NCBI RefSeq assembly: GCF_000503775.1
Contig: NZ_KI629782.1
Span: 496,001 to 560,000, forward strand
Direction: 5' to 3'
DNA: 64,000 nucleotides
Source: Brevibacillus panacihumi W25
GTDB taxonomy: Bacteria; Bacillota; Bacilli; Brevibacillales; Brevibacillaceae
Positions 26,672 through 34,913 of the stretch are shown here, in pieces. Made by a program: the position numbers and the translations under genes. The notes under the pieces are model-generated. The model did not search any database and was not told where the DNA came from. It saw only the letters and a program-made list of their open reading frames with translations. Each line of letters starts with the position of its first letter. Within the stretch, counting starts at the first letter, position 1.

Positions 26672-27607
26672 TTGGCGCAGCAACAAGTACCTAACTATGG
26701 TGGTCAGGCTGTAATCGAAGGCGTCATGTTCGGCGGGAAAACAGTAACCGTAACAGCCGTGCGTACAAAAAATCAAGAGATCGAGTATTTTGAAGCACCC
26801 CGCACCGAATATACATGGATTAAGCCCTTAAAGAAGATACCCTTCCTTCGCGGATTGGTTGGCTTGATTGAAGCGAGTGCAAACGGAGCGAGACATCTGA
26901 ATTTCGCATCCGAACGCTATAGCATCGACTCTGGAGAAGAGGTAACCGAATCTCCTTCCAAGTTGACAATGATCCTGGGTGTTGCGGTAGTTGGCGTGTT
27001 AACCTTTCTTTTCGGAAAATTCGTCTTCACGCTAGTACCCGTGTTTCTCGCGGATTTCCTGCTGGGAAAATGGGTCCCGGACGGCGTCCCGCAAACCCTC
27101 GCAGAAGGAGGATTCAAGATTCTCCTGCTGCTCGGCTATATTACTGCTATCGCCCAGGCTCCCATTATCAAACGCCTATTCCAGTACCATGGAGCGGAAC
27201 ACAAGGTGATTAACGCGTTCGAGTCTGGGGTAGAATTAACGGTAGAGAATGTGCAGAAATTTTCCACCTTGCACTATCGTTGCGGCAGCAGCTTTTTGAT
27301 TTTCAGCGTTTTCGTCGGCGTCGTCATCTACTCGCTGTTCAGTTATGACAGTCTGACGGAGCGGGTCATCCAACGGATTGTTCTGCTTCCATTGGTGATC
27401 GGTGTCTCCTACGAGGTTCTGCAGTGGACAAACAAGCTGCGCGACACTCCTGTTCTGCGCTTTTTGGGATATCCCGGTCTGTGGCTGCAAAAGATCACAA
27501 CCCGCGAACCCGACGATCATCAGGTGGAGGTAGCCATCGCATCTTTCCAAAAAATGCGTGAGCTGGATCAAAAGCAAGGGCAGGAACGTTTGGCAACGAT
27601 TGGTTAA
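26672..27607 (+). CDS. YqhQ family membrane protein (DUF1385)
   Basis: The 311-residue protein has the DUF1385 hallmarks YGGQAVIEGVMF near the N terminus, PFLRGLVGLIE, several membrane helices (about 94-116, 140-160 and 205-245), and the central YHGAEHKVINAFE box, which looks like a metal or active site. The start is TTG at 26672 after AAGGATGG. The role is unknown. Divergent from yqhR and followed 50 bp later by yqhP. Confidence 0.85.
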   Translation: MAQQQVPNYGGQAVIEGVMFGGKTVTVTAVRTKNQEIEYFEAPRTEYTWIKPLKKIPFLRGLVGLIEASANGARHLNFASERYSIDSGEEVTESPSKLTMILGVAVVGVLTFLFGKFVFTLVPVFLADFLLGKWVPDGVPQTLAEGGFKILLLLGYITAIAQAPIIKRLFQYHGAEHKVINAFESGVELTVENVQKFSTLHYRCGSSFLIFSVFVGVVIYSLFSYDSLTERVIQRIVLLPLVIGVSYEVLQWTNKLRDTPVLRFLGYPGLWLQKITTREPDDHQVEVAIASFQKMRELDQKQGQERLATIG

Positions 27608-27657
27608 CAAATTGACTTCACGTGGGGCAATTTTGATAATCCTTTGAGGTGAGGCCT

Positions 27658-28023
27658 ATGTTACGCCGAATTCCACCCGTGATTCTGGTTATCGTCATAC
27701 TTGCGGTTTACGGCTTCTTGCTGACCTTGATTACCGATCCGATTAACACAGTGATCGTGCTGGGTTTATCTGTCTTGCTGTTTATGCTCGTACGCAATTT
27801 TCTTCAGACTGGACGCTTTTTTTCCGGAAAGTTCTTATCCCGGCCGAACGCTTCCAGGAAAGCGCCTCCTCACAAGCCAAAGATCAACACGATGCGGCAA
27901 GCAGGAAAAAAGCCGGCTCCCCCACAACGGAAAAACCATCCGTTTCGCGTCATTGACGGGAAAAAGGGAAAGTCTGGCGAAAAACAATCGGAACAAGATT
28001 CCAAAGACAATTTCTTTCAATAA
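27658..28023 (+). CDS. SA1362/YqhP-like small membrane protein
   Basis: A 121-residue protein with two membrane helices (about 6-24 and 29-46) and a basic, Lys/Pro-rich cytoplasmic tail (55-121). Position between yqhQ and yqhO and the two-helix start match YqhP of B. subtilis. GAGGTG is 6 bp before the ATG. No function is known. It is probably co-transcribed with yqhQ and ends at a strong terminator. Confidence 0.7.
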   Translation: MLRRIPPVILVIVILAVYGFLLTLITDPINTVIVLGLSVLLFMLVRNFLQTGRFFSGKFLSRPNASRKAPPHKPKINTMRQAGKKPAPPQRKNHPFRVIDGKKGKSGEKQSEQDSKDNFFQ

Positions 28024-28062
28024 AAAACAGGTTGCCAAGTACATTGGCAGCCTGTTTTTTTA
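28024..28062. terminator. Bidirectional terminator between yqhP and yqhO
   Basis: Stem AACAGGTTGCCAA/TTGGCAGCCTGTT (arms 28026-28038 and 28044-28056) with A run before and TTTTTT after. It serves both convergent genes. Confidence 0.85.
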
Positions 28063-28989
28063 GATCACCTGTGCAGGGGTGCTGTTGCGAAAGACCTGGA
28101 TATAATTCTGGAAATTCCAATGATTCAGGAATTTTCGCGCGGACGCCTCGCCCGACAGAAGCAATTCTTTGCGCATCTCCGCTGAAAGCTGAAACTGCGT
28201 TGCGCGCACTCCCAAGGTATTGATAAAAATGGTGCGTACAGCATGCGCTTTTTCTACAAACAGACGATCATGGGCATCCAGCATCGTCGTAAGCAGATTG
28301 CGCGTAAAGCTGAACAAGCCTGTCACCTTCGTCTCCTCGCTCCTCGTCTGCCTGTCGTGCAGGCGAAAGCCAATCGTCGGCCACTCAGGAACGCCTGGTA
28401 CATCGAACAGCCAAACCGGATAATTGCTAAGCAAGCCGCCATCCACAATGTAATGGACCTTCCCCTCCCGTTTTAGCCGAACCGGTTGAAAAAAGAAGGG
28501 GATCGAGGAGGACATCCGAACCGCTCGGGCCACGGAAAAATTTTCGGGCATCAGGTCGTATTCCACCAGATCATCTGGCAGCACAAGCATCTTTCCCCGA
28601 CTGATATCAGACGCGATGATCCGCAGCTTGCCACCCGGCAGATCTCCGAAGGTGCGAACCCCTTTGCGGCGCAGCAGTTCCTCGATAAAAAGCTCGATTC
28701 GGTCTCCTCTGTACATTCCCTCATTCAGGACCAGATCGATCATGGGTCCGACGTAGGGCAAACGGCCAATCCCTGATTTTTTTAAGAAATACATATAGTC
28801 GAGTTCTTCAAAAATAGGTTTCAACTCTCGGCTGGTATAACCCGCACTAACCAGCGCCGCAACGATGGAGCCGGCAGAGGTACCTGCCAATTTTTCCCAC
28901 GTATAACCGTTCTGCTCCATGACCTGCAGCGCCCCTACAAAAGCGATTCCTTTAACCCCGCCGCCTTCAAATACTGCATCCGCCTTCAT
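28060..28989 (-). CDS. Patatin-like phospholipase (YqhO)
   Basis: Serine-aspartate dyad acyl hydrolase of 309 residues. The oxyanion loop GGGVKGIAFVGAL is at the N terminus, the nucleophile elbow GTSAGS has Ser near residue 38, and the catalytic Asp is in YIVDGGLLSNYP. It has no signal peptide, so it is likely cytosolic or peripheral. Substrate unknown. ATG at 28989 has AGGAGG 8 bp upstream. The GTG 9 bp earlier lies within that site. Confidence 0.88.
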   Translation of the reverse strand: MKADAVFEGGGVKGIAFVGALQVMEQNGYTWEKLAGTSAGSIVAALVSAGYTSRELKPIFEELDYMYFLKKSGIGRLPYVGPMIDLVLNEGMYRGDRIELFIEELLRRKGVRTFGDLPGGKLRIIASDISRGKMLVLPDDLVEYDLMPENFSVARAVRMSSSIPFFFQPVRLKREGKVHYIVDGGLLSNYPVWLFDVPGVPEWPTIGFRLHDRQTRSEETKVTGLFSFTRNLLTTMLDAHDRLFVEKAHAVRTIFINTLGVRATQFQLSAEMRKELLLSGEASARKFLNHWNFQNYIQVFRNSTPAQVI

Positions 28990-29060
28990 TTTGGCCACCT
29001 CCTGTCGCCACTCTCTATATCCATATAGGGGGAAGGCTCATCTCATACGGCTTATGGAGG

Positions 29061-29108
29061 GAAAAGGGCTGGCCCTCACACAGGATTATCTGCACGTGGA
29101 CCAGCCCT
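29061..29108 (-). terminator. Terminator after mntR
   Basis: Minus-strand stem AGGGCTGG/CCAGCCCT (arms 29101-29108 and 29065-29072) with a long loop that can fold further, then TTTTCC. Confidence 0.7.
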
Positions 29109-29118
29109 CATTTCCGGC

Positions 29119-29547
29119 TTACTCTTCTTTTTGTTCGTCTTCTTGTCTGATTCGTTGCAATTCTGCCATTCGTACTGGATCCGCTTGGAAATATTGAACC
29201 AAATATTCGATACACGTGATCGATTCCCAGCTCAAATGATGCTCAATTCCTTCAACATCCTGGTAGATATGACTTTCATCCACACCAATGATGCGCATAA
29301 ATTCCTCAAGCAAGCTATGACGGTCTACCAGCCTCTTGCCAATCTTTTTTCCTTTTGGCGTGAGGACAAGACCACGATATTTTTCATAAATGAGATACTT
29401 GTCTTTGTCCAGTTTTTGAACCATCTTCGTAACCGAAGAGGGATGTACCTCCAACGCTTCAGCAATATCTGAGACTCGAGCATAGCCCTTTTCTTCGATT
29501 AAGCTGTAAATGCGTTCTAAATAGTCTTCCATGCTCGGCGTCGGCAT
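29119..29547 (-). CDS. mntR: Manganese-responsive regulator MntR
   Basis: DtxR-family repressor of Mn2+ uptake. The 142-residue protein begins [14 protein letters not shown] and has every metal ligand known from B. subtilis MntR at the same number: Asp8, Glu11, His77, Glu99, Glu102 and His103. The DNA-binding helix is [12 protein letters not shown]. It lies between yqhO and lipM as in B. subtilis, though extra genes intervene on the lipM side. Its promoter (29596-29625) overlaps a Fur-like box. Confidence 0.95.
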   Translation of the reverse strand: MPTPSMEDYLERIYSLIEEKGYARVSDIAEALEVHPSSVTKMVQKLDKDKYLIYEKYRGLVLTPKGKKIGKRLVDRHSLLEEFMRIIGVDESHIYQDVEGIEHHLSWESITCIEYLVQYFQADPVRMAELQRIRQEDEQKEE

Positions 29548-29595
29548 GTGACCCCCTCATTTCCATACCGTATTTCAAAAAAGGCACGTAAAAAT

Positions 29596-29625
29596 ATCAT
29601 ACCTTGGAATGAGAATGATTTGCAA
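29596..29625 (-). promoter_or_regulatory. Candidate sigma-A promoter of mntR
   Basis: Minus strand: -35 TTGCAA (29625-29620), 18-bp spacer, -10 TATGAT (29601-29596). Predicted start near 29589, about 40 nt before the mntR ATG. Confidence 0.6.
29610..29624. promoter_or_regulatory. Fur-family-like box in the mntR promoter
   Basis: TGAGAATGATTTGCA fits the 7-1-7 Fur/PerR/Zur pattern TGATAAT-N-ATTATCA at 11 of 14 positions. It covers the -35 and the spacer of the mntR promoter, where bound protein would block polymerase. Confidence 0.35.
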
Positions 29626-29637
29626 GAAGAACCTGCC

Positions 29638-30201
29638 TTAAAGAAGCTGTTTTTCTTTCTTTCCGTTCATGATTTGGACGTATTCTACCAACTGTTTTCC
29701 GAGAATTTCCAATCGAGCCTGCATGCCCTCATCCTTCAACTTCCCCTCTGGAGTAAAGGCATTGTATGCCGACGGGATAGACGGACTTGCGGGCAAGGGC
29801 CAAGCGTGCAAATTCCGCATGATCTGCTGCAAGGTATTCACCGTATTCGTCGCACCCATGCTCCCTCCCGCAACACCCAAAAGAGCCACCTGCTTATCTT
29901 TGAGGTGGCGCCCCTCCAGAAAATCAAGACTGTTTTTCAGAGCGCCTGTGAGTGATCCATGGTATTCTGGGGAGCCGATGACAAGTCCATCTGCAGAGGT
30001 CACGGTCTCGATAAAACGAAGAACAGGGCCGGGATAGGTAGAAAGATCGCTGCGGTCATCGTAGATCGGGAGCTTCCAATCCGCCAAGTGGATCAATTGT
30101 GTTTCGGCTCCTGCCGCTCTGGCTGCTTCCAGGACGATGGATACGGCTTTTTTCGTAGTAGATTCTGGACGCATGCTGCCCGAAATCCCGACAATTTTCA
30201 T
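29638..30201 (-). CDS. NADPH-dependent FMN reductase family protein
   Basis: A 187-residue flavodoxin-like protein with the FMN phosphate loop GISGSMRPESTTKKA and the isoalloxazine-side block GSPEYHGSLTGALKNSLDF, typical of azobenzene/chromate reductase-type enzymes using NAD(P)H. The natural substrate is unknown. ATG at 30201 has GAGGTG 6 bp upstream. It lies upstream of mntR in the same direction, with the mntR promoter in the gap, and divergent from the YkvI-like gene. It is not part of the B. subtilis yqh order. Confidence 0.85.
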   Translation of the reverse strand: MKIVGISGSMRPESTTKKAVSIVLEAARAAGAETQLIHLADWKLPIYDDRSDLSTYPGPVLRFIETVTSADGLVIGSPEYHGSLTGALKNSLDFLEGRHLKDKQVALLGVAGGSMGATNTVNTLQQIMRNLHAWPLPASPSIPSAYNAFTPEGKLKDEGMQARLEILGKQLVEYVQIMNGKKEKQLL

Positions 30202-30347
30202 TGCAATCACCTCAGCATTTTTATCAGCTACTTAAATTGGTATATTTTCCAAACAAATATGTCTACTTATTATCTTTCATATCCGTGTTCTGAACAAGCC
30301 CTGCACTTACATACACTTGTACCAAGTTGGAAATAAGGATGATGCCT

Positions 30348-31361
30348 ATGGACAAAAACGCTTGGCAGATCGCTGTATTTTTTGCAGGAGCGGCACTCGG
30401 AGGGATGTACCTAGGCGGCTACGAATGGCTTCGTTTCTTTGCCTATTTTGGTTCTTGGGGGACATTCGGGCTGATAGGAAGCAGTATCGGGCTGGGGTGG
30501 TTCGGCTATCAAGTGCTCCTCACCTGTTACCGCCATGGCTTGCGTTCCCTGCATGATCTGTTTTCCCACTTTTTTGGAGAAGCCATCGCACCCAGTCTTT
30601 CGGCATTGACTCATTTTTTTCTTCTCACCTACGCTGGAGCGATCACAAGTCAATATGCAAGCACGCTTTCAAACGGTTTTACTGCCTGGTTTCTCATCCT
30701 TTTGCCTATTTTGATTGCCGCCGCTCTCGTTTTGGGAGGATGGCAACGGATTACCTCCGGGATGGCTATCTCTTTATCCGCCGGCTTTCTGCTGTACGCC
30801 CTGATTTTCATGGATCATCTCCATGTCCCGATCCCCTCGCTTGGTTATCAGCTTAACTTCTATTGGATGGTGCATGCTCTTTCTTTTCTGGGACTTCATT
30901 TTTTATTGTGTCTGGTGCTATGCCTGCCATTTACCAGCAGAGCAGCCAATGAACGCAGCATTCTTCTTGGCGTCAGAACCGGCTGCCTCTTGTTTTTCGC
31001 AGTCGCCCTGCTCGGGCATGCGATCCTGCTGGCTTATTGGCATGATGTGCACAGCTCGGCCGCTCCCACCATGCTGATCATCAGCCAACTGCTTCCTTCC
31101 GCGGGGTGGGGACATATCACGCTGTCCTTCCTTCATCTCGGCATCTGGATCGCAGCCCTTTTCTACTCCCTCGCTGCTCCAGTCGCACATCGGAATGATC
31201 TGCGGATGCAACCGATCATTCTCGTGATGATGGGAAGCATGCTGGTATTTGGCGGACTGGCGCAGGCATTCCCCTGGAGCCTATCGATTCTTGCGTCGGG
31301 GGCTACCTATTGCGGTCTGCTACTTCTCCTGCGCATGCTGTGGGTTCGACAACGCCCCTAG
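30348..31361 (+). CDS. YkvI-like polytopic membrane protein (putative transporter)
   Basis: A 337-residue protein with about ten hydrophobic helices, beginning with WQIAVFFAGAALGGMYLGGYEW and ending LLLLLRMLWVRQRP. Length and helix pattern resemble the YkvI group, distant relatives of LeuT-fold amino-acid transporters. ATG at 30348 is used, with AAGGA 8 bp upstream; two earlier ATGs are too close to it. No ligand can be named. Confidence 0.6.
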   Translation: MDKNAWQIAVFFAGAALGGMYLGGYEWLRFFAYFGSWGTFGLIGSSIGLGWFGYQVLLTCYRHGLRSLHDLFSHFFGEAIAPSLSALTHFFLLTYAGAITSQYASTLSNGFTAWFLILLPILIAAALVLGGWQRITSGMAISLSAGFLLYALIFMDHLHVPIPSLGYQLNFYWMVHALSFLGLHFLLCLVLCLPFTSRAANERSILLGVRTGCLLFFAVALLGHAILLAYWHDVHSSAAPTMLIISQLLPSAGWGHITLSFLHLGIWIAALFYSLAAPVAHRNDLRMQPIILVMMGSMLVFGGLAQAFPWSLSILASGATYCGLLLLLRMLWVRQRP

Positions 31362-31378
31362 AATCGGATCGAGAATTC

Positions 31379-31412
31379 CAAAAAGCGTCCTGCAATCTCG
31401 GACGCTTCTTTC
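31379..31412. terminator. Bidirectional terminator
   Basis: Stem AAGCGTCC/GGACGCTT (9-nt loop) with AAAA before and TCTTT after. It lies between the convergent YkvI-like and M28-like genes. Confidence 0.75.
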
Positions 31413-31416
31413 CGGT

Positions 31417-32781
31417 TTATTGACTCTCTTCTCCATCGTCAGTGGATTTCCCTGCCGGTTGGGCGGCGCTCGTTTCTACGGGATACGCGGGGGTTTTCGG
31501 GTCTATCATTTCCCCTACCGCCTGCACCAGGAGATTGGCGGCTTTGACTAGCGGTTCGGTGTCAATCGTTCGAGGTGCTGCGGGCGGCGTGGCTCCGCTT
31601 GCGGCTGTTCGCGTCAATAGAGCCGTCGGAATTCCTGAATGTGCGAGGATTTTATCCGTTTGAGACAATCCGGTTCTCTGCTCGAGAGACGGAGTGTACT
31701 GCGCTCCATTTTCCTGCGCTACCCGGATGGGAAGCAGTTTGCTGCCACTGCCTTCTCCCGGCGTGACCAGCAGATCGTTGCCCTTCCGGCTTCCGAGTCC
31801 ATCGAGGACAAAGGCCGCGATAATTCTCTGCCTGTCTTTTGGCTCCAAATAATCGACGAAGGCTCGGGCTCCCTGATCCTGCGCGGTCGAAGCGCCAAAG
31901 CTGACGACATAGATATCCGTATCATGGGGATGTTCTGCGAGCAATCTGGCAGCCTCCAGCATGACAGCCGCTCCATACCCTGCATCATAGGCTTCGGGCG
32001 TTCCCTTTACCATGTCATGTCGCGCGCCCAGCAGAACAGCCTGATTCCGATTCGAGGTGGTAGCTGGCTTTTTGCCGAGGAACGAGTATGAGGTCTGCCG
32101 GAGCGTCAGAGCCCCTTCTACGCGTAGGGAGGCCTTTTGTTCACCGTTGCTGCGCATGCGCTTTCGCAACTGCTCGCCTTGGCTTTTTGAAATGCCCACG
32201 ACCGGGATCGCCATATCGAGCGGCGCCCCCAGCGTTGCCGGAACGAACACATCCCGATCGTTTTGGATGAGGAGTGCGGCCGCTCCGGCAGCTGCTGCCT
32301 GCCTGACCTTCTCCCCGTACGTGATTCCGCCCCGCTCAACCAAGGCTATCTTGCCCCTGACATCCACTCGCTGGTAGTCCTGGGCTGTCCCCAGCCCGCA
32401 GGCTACGATCGCGCCTTCTGCTTTCCCGTTCGGCGCGTAGGTGAAGCCCTGCAAGCTCCACTGCTGATCCGGCCACCCCTCGATATTCAGGGACTGCACT
32501 TCAGGCTTGCGATACGTATAGTACGTAAACGGCAGCAACTCCGTCTCATAGCCGTAAGAGCGCAGTGTGTTTTCTATGTACACCCCGGCTGCGAATTCCG
32601 TCTCGGTAGCAGGTGGTCCTGATAGGGCTGAGAGCTTTTCCACATGTCCCGCGAGAAGCTCCCCGTCGCCTGCCGCTGTCTGAATAGCATTGGCATCGGT
32701 CTGGGTTACGAACAGCAGAGGCAAACACAGCAATCCGCTGACAATGGCGTTTCTCCACACGTACCCGCGTACATTCTGCAT
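31417..32781 (-). CDS. Secreted M28-like protein with PA domain, apparently without metal ligands
   Basis: The 454-residue protein has a signal peptide (about 1-32, cleavage near DANA), a protease-associated insert (about 105-215) and an M28 aminopeptidase-like fold. The usual zinc ligands appear altered: the HxD motif reads ARHDMV (His shifted one place, Arg in its slot), the catalytic EE is ST in FGASTAQDQGA, and the final SDH reads QTD in LSQTDKILAHSGIP. The bridging Asp (YDAGYGAA) and the later Asp (VLDGLGS) remain. The fold is therefore kept but peptidase activity is doubtful. GGGGAG precedes ATG at 32781. It is flanked by dat and a transporter-like gene, neither diagnostic. Confidence 0.75.
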   Translation of the reverse strand: MQNVRGYVWRNAIVSGLLCLPLLFVTQTDANAIQTAAGDGELLAGHVEKLSALSGPPATETEFAAGVYIENTLRSYGYETELLPFTYYTYRKPEVQSLNIEGWPDQQWSLQGFTYAPNGKAEGAIVACGLGTAQDYQRVDVRGKIALVERGGITYGEKVRQAAAAGAAALLIQNDRDVFVPATLGAPLDMAIPVVGISKSQGEQLRKRMRSNGEQKASLRVEGALTLRQTSYSFLGKKPATTSNRNQAVLLGARHDMVKGTPEAYDAGYGAAVMLEAARLLAEHPHDTDIYVVSFGASTAQDQGARAFVDYLEPKDRQRIIAAFVLDGLGSRKGNDLLVTPGEGSGSKLLPIRVAQENGAQYTPSLEQRTGLSQTDKILAHSGIPTALLTRTAASGATPPAAPRTIDTEPLVKAANLLVQAVGEMIDPKTPAYPVETSAAQPAGKSTDDGEESQ

Positions 32782-33101
32782 CCCGATCTCCCCTTCATCT
32801 TGATTGTACGTTTCATTATGGGTGCAAGAGTCAAATCGCGTCTAGTCAGAATAGTTAGTCAAATACTTTCATTCAGCGTCAGTGAACGACAGCTTTTCTC
32901 CCATTTTGGCTTCAATCGATTCTGGGTGTCTGTCGAATCCAGATCTGACCAATTTTTCGGGTATGAAAAATCTTTATAGCTACCTGGTATGAGTTGAAAA
33001 ATGATTGATACTTGTTTCTTAATTTTAAAATTGATTCTGCGATAGCGATTTGTTAAGGTTGAATCAATCAAATGCAGGAACGATTAGAGGAGGATTCAAC
33101 C
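32782..33101. other. 320-bp intergenic region upstream of dat
   Basis: Divergent upstream region of the M28-like gene and dat. It is AT-richer than its surroundings, with no convincing ORF. A weak plus-strand promoter may be TTGATA (33005-33010) with TAAAAT (33026-33031), but the spacer is only 15 bp. The middle (about 32830-32990) is unexplained. Confidence 0.3.
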
Positions 33102-33953
33102 ATGCTATATGTAGATGGAAAATGGGTGGAGGCAGGAGTAGCGGCTGTCGATCCAGAAGATCGTGGCTATAACTTCGGAGACGGGGTTTACGAGGTTATC
33201 CGCATTTATAAAGGGAAGCTTTTCCAGTGGGACGCTCATATCGAACGTATGGAGCGCAGTGCAAAAGAAATTCAAATGAAGATGCCGTGGAGCGCTCAAG
33301 AGCTTCTTGATATTGCCAAGCAGCTTATGGATAAAAATGGCATCACTGCTCAAGACGATGCTACTCTCTACATGCAGGTCTCTCGCGGCAACTCCCCTCG
33401 CGTGCATGATATCCCAGGAGACGTCAAGCCTGTTCTGATGGGCTTTGCCAGAAAAAAGGATCGTCCTTTGGCCGATCAGAAAAAAGGTCTGAAGGCAGCG
33501 CTGATCGAGGACATCCGCTGGCTGCGCTGTGACATCAAATCGATCAGCCTTCTCGGCGCGGTAATGGTGAAGCAATATGCCAAGGACACTGGCGCACAGG
33601 ATGCGATCCTGCACCGCGACGGAATCGTTACGGAGTGCAGTGCCGCCAATCTGTTCGCCATCAAAAATGGCGAGCTGTATACCCATCCAGCCAACAATCT
33701 GATTCTGAAGGGAATCACTCGTGATGTCGTGATCGAGCTGGCGGCGAAAAACGGCCTTACCGTTCATGAAAAACCGTTTGACACGAAATTCTTGCTGCAA
33801 GCTGATGAGCTTTTCCTGACCAGCACTACTGCCGAAGTAATGCCAGTCATCTCTGTTGACGGTCAGGCGATTGCCGACGGACAGGTCGGTTCTGTGACAC
33901 AAAAGCTCCAGACATTGTTTGAGCAGCACATCGAGGAAGCTGTCCTCGTCTAG
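33102..33953 (+). CDS. dat: D-amino-acid transaminase
   Basis: Pyridoxal-phosphate class IV aminotransferase making D-glutamate and other D-amino acids for the cell wall. The 283-residue length equals that of the classical Bacillus enzyme. Seen are MLYVDGKWVEAG, EDRGYNFGDGVYEVIRIYKG (cited from 19), the catalytic Lys near 146 in CDIKSISLLGAV, and TECSAANLFAI with the cofactor-binding Glu. GAGGAGG is 8 bp before ATG 33102. It is a single gene closed by a strong terminator. Confidence 0.94.
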   Translation: MLYVDGKWVEAGVAAVDPEDRGYNFGDGVYEVIRIYKGKLFQWDAHIERMERSAKEIQMKMPWSAQELLDIAKQLMDKNGITAQDDATLYMQVSRGNSPRVHDIPGDVKPVLMGFARKKDRPLADQKKGLKAALIEDIRWLRCDIKSISLLGAVMVKQYAKDTGAQDAILHRDGIVTECSAANLFAIKNGELYTHPANNLILKGITRDVVIELAAKNGLTVHEKPFDTKFLLQADELFLTSTTAEVMPVISVDGQAIADGQVGSVTQKLQTLFEQHIEEAVLV

Positions 33954-33970
33954 GTTTTGATGAAATAGAA

Positions 33971-34012
33971 GAAGCTCTCCAGGCGCATCTGATCGCCAGG
34001 AGAGCTTTTTTG
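33971..34012 (+). terminator. Terminator after dat
   Basis: Stem AAGCTCTCC/GGAGAGCTT extended by an inner GGCG/CGCC pairing, followed by TTTTTG. Confidence 0.88.
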
Positions 34013-34024
34013 CACTTCCGATCC

Positions 34025-34855
34025 TTACCGGCGGAGGTTCCACTCCTCCGTCCCGTATCTTGTTTGTGCCAGTTCCTTCGCCAAAGCTTGCTCTTCTTCC
34101 GTCAACTCCCCCGGGACCAGTTCCACATCCAGACCGGATGCAAAGCCGCGTCCAAACGCATCCATGGCTTCCTGCAAACTTATCGGCCGGGAGCTCACCT
34201 CGTTGATCGTCACCGCTTTTTGCCTAAAGCTCTCCATCATGCGTTGCTTGAGGCGATCCGAGGAGAAGTTCAGCAAAGAAAACAGCAGCTCCACATCCAT
34301 ATCGAGCAAGATGGAACCATGCTGCAGGATGACCCCTTTTTGTCTGGTTTGGGCGCTCCCTGCTACTTTTTTTCCTTCGACGACAAGCTCGTACCAGGAG
34401 GGGGAATCGAAGCATGCAGATGATCCGGGAGAAGAGTACTTCTCCTTTTCCTCCTCGCTTGCCAACGATACCATCTCCGCCCTCAAACCTAGGTTCTGAA
34501 AGCCGTGCAACAAGCCCATGCTGATGATTTTATAGGCTTCCGTTACACTGGAAGGCATCTTGGGATGCTGCTCTGACACGATCACACTGTAGGTAAGCTC
34601 CTTGTCGTGCAGTACCGCCCTTCCTCCAGTGGGACGGCGAACAAATCCGAGTCCATGCTTATGTACTTCTTCCAGATTGATCTCCTTGAGAGCTTTTTGA
34701 AAATAACCAATCGAAAGCGTAGCCGGGCTCCATGTATAGAAGCGCACGGTAGGCGGAACCTTTCCTTCCGCGTGCAGCTGCAAAATTGCCTCATCTACTG
34801 CCATATTCATCTCCGGTGACATGGCTTCCGTCACCAGATAGCGCCATTTTTCCAT
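34025..34855 (-). CDS. lipM: Octanoyltransferase LipM
   Basis: Transfers octanoate from ACP to GcvH, the first step of de novo lipoate assembly in Bacillus. The 276-residue protein has [18 protein letters not shown] (73-90), the catalytic Cys at 148 in [13 protein letters not shown], the position expected for LipM rather than LplA, and GKKVAGSAQ with the Lys. GGGAGG precedes the ATG. Its placement next to glycine-cleavage genes fits, since GcvH is the octanoylated target. Confidence 0.92.
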   Translation of the reverse strand: MEKWRYLVTEAMSPEMNMAVDEAILQLHAEGKVPPTVRFYTWSPATLSIGYFQKALKEINLEEVHKHGLGFVRRPTGGRAVLHDKELTYSVIVSEQHPKMPSSVTEAYKIISMGLLHGFQNLGLRAEMVSLASEEEKEKYSSPGSSACFDSPSWYELVVEGKKVAGSAQTRQKGVILQHGSILLDMDVELLFSLLNFSSDRLKQRMMESFRQKAVTINEVSSRPISLQEAMDAFGRGFASGLDVELVPGELTEEEQALAKELAQTRYGTEEWNLRR

Positions 34856-34913
34856 CTTGCCAGCCTCCCTCTACCGTTCATTGTACGCCTGATCACAAAA
34901 TGGCGGCAACCCT

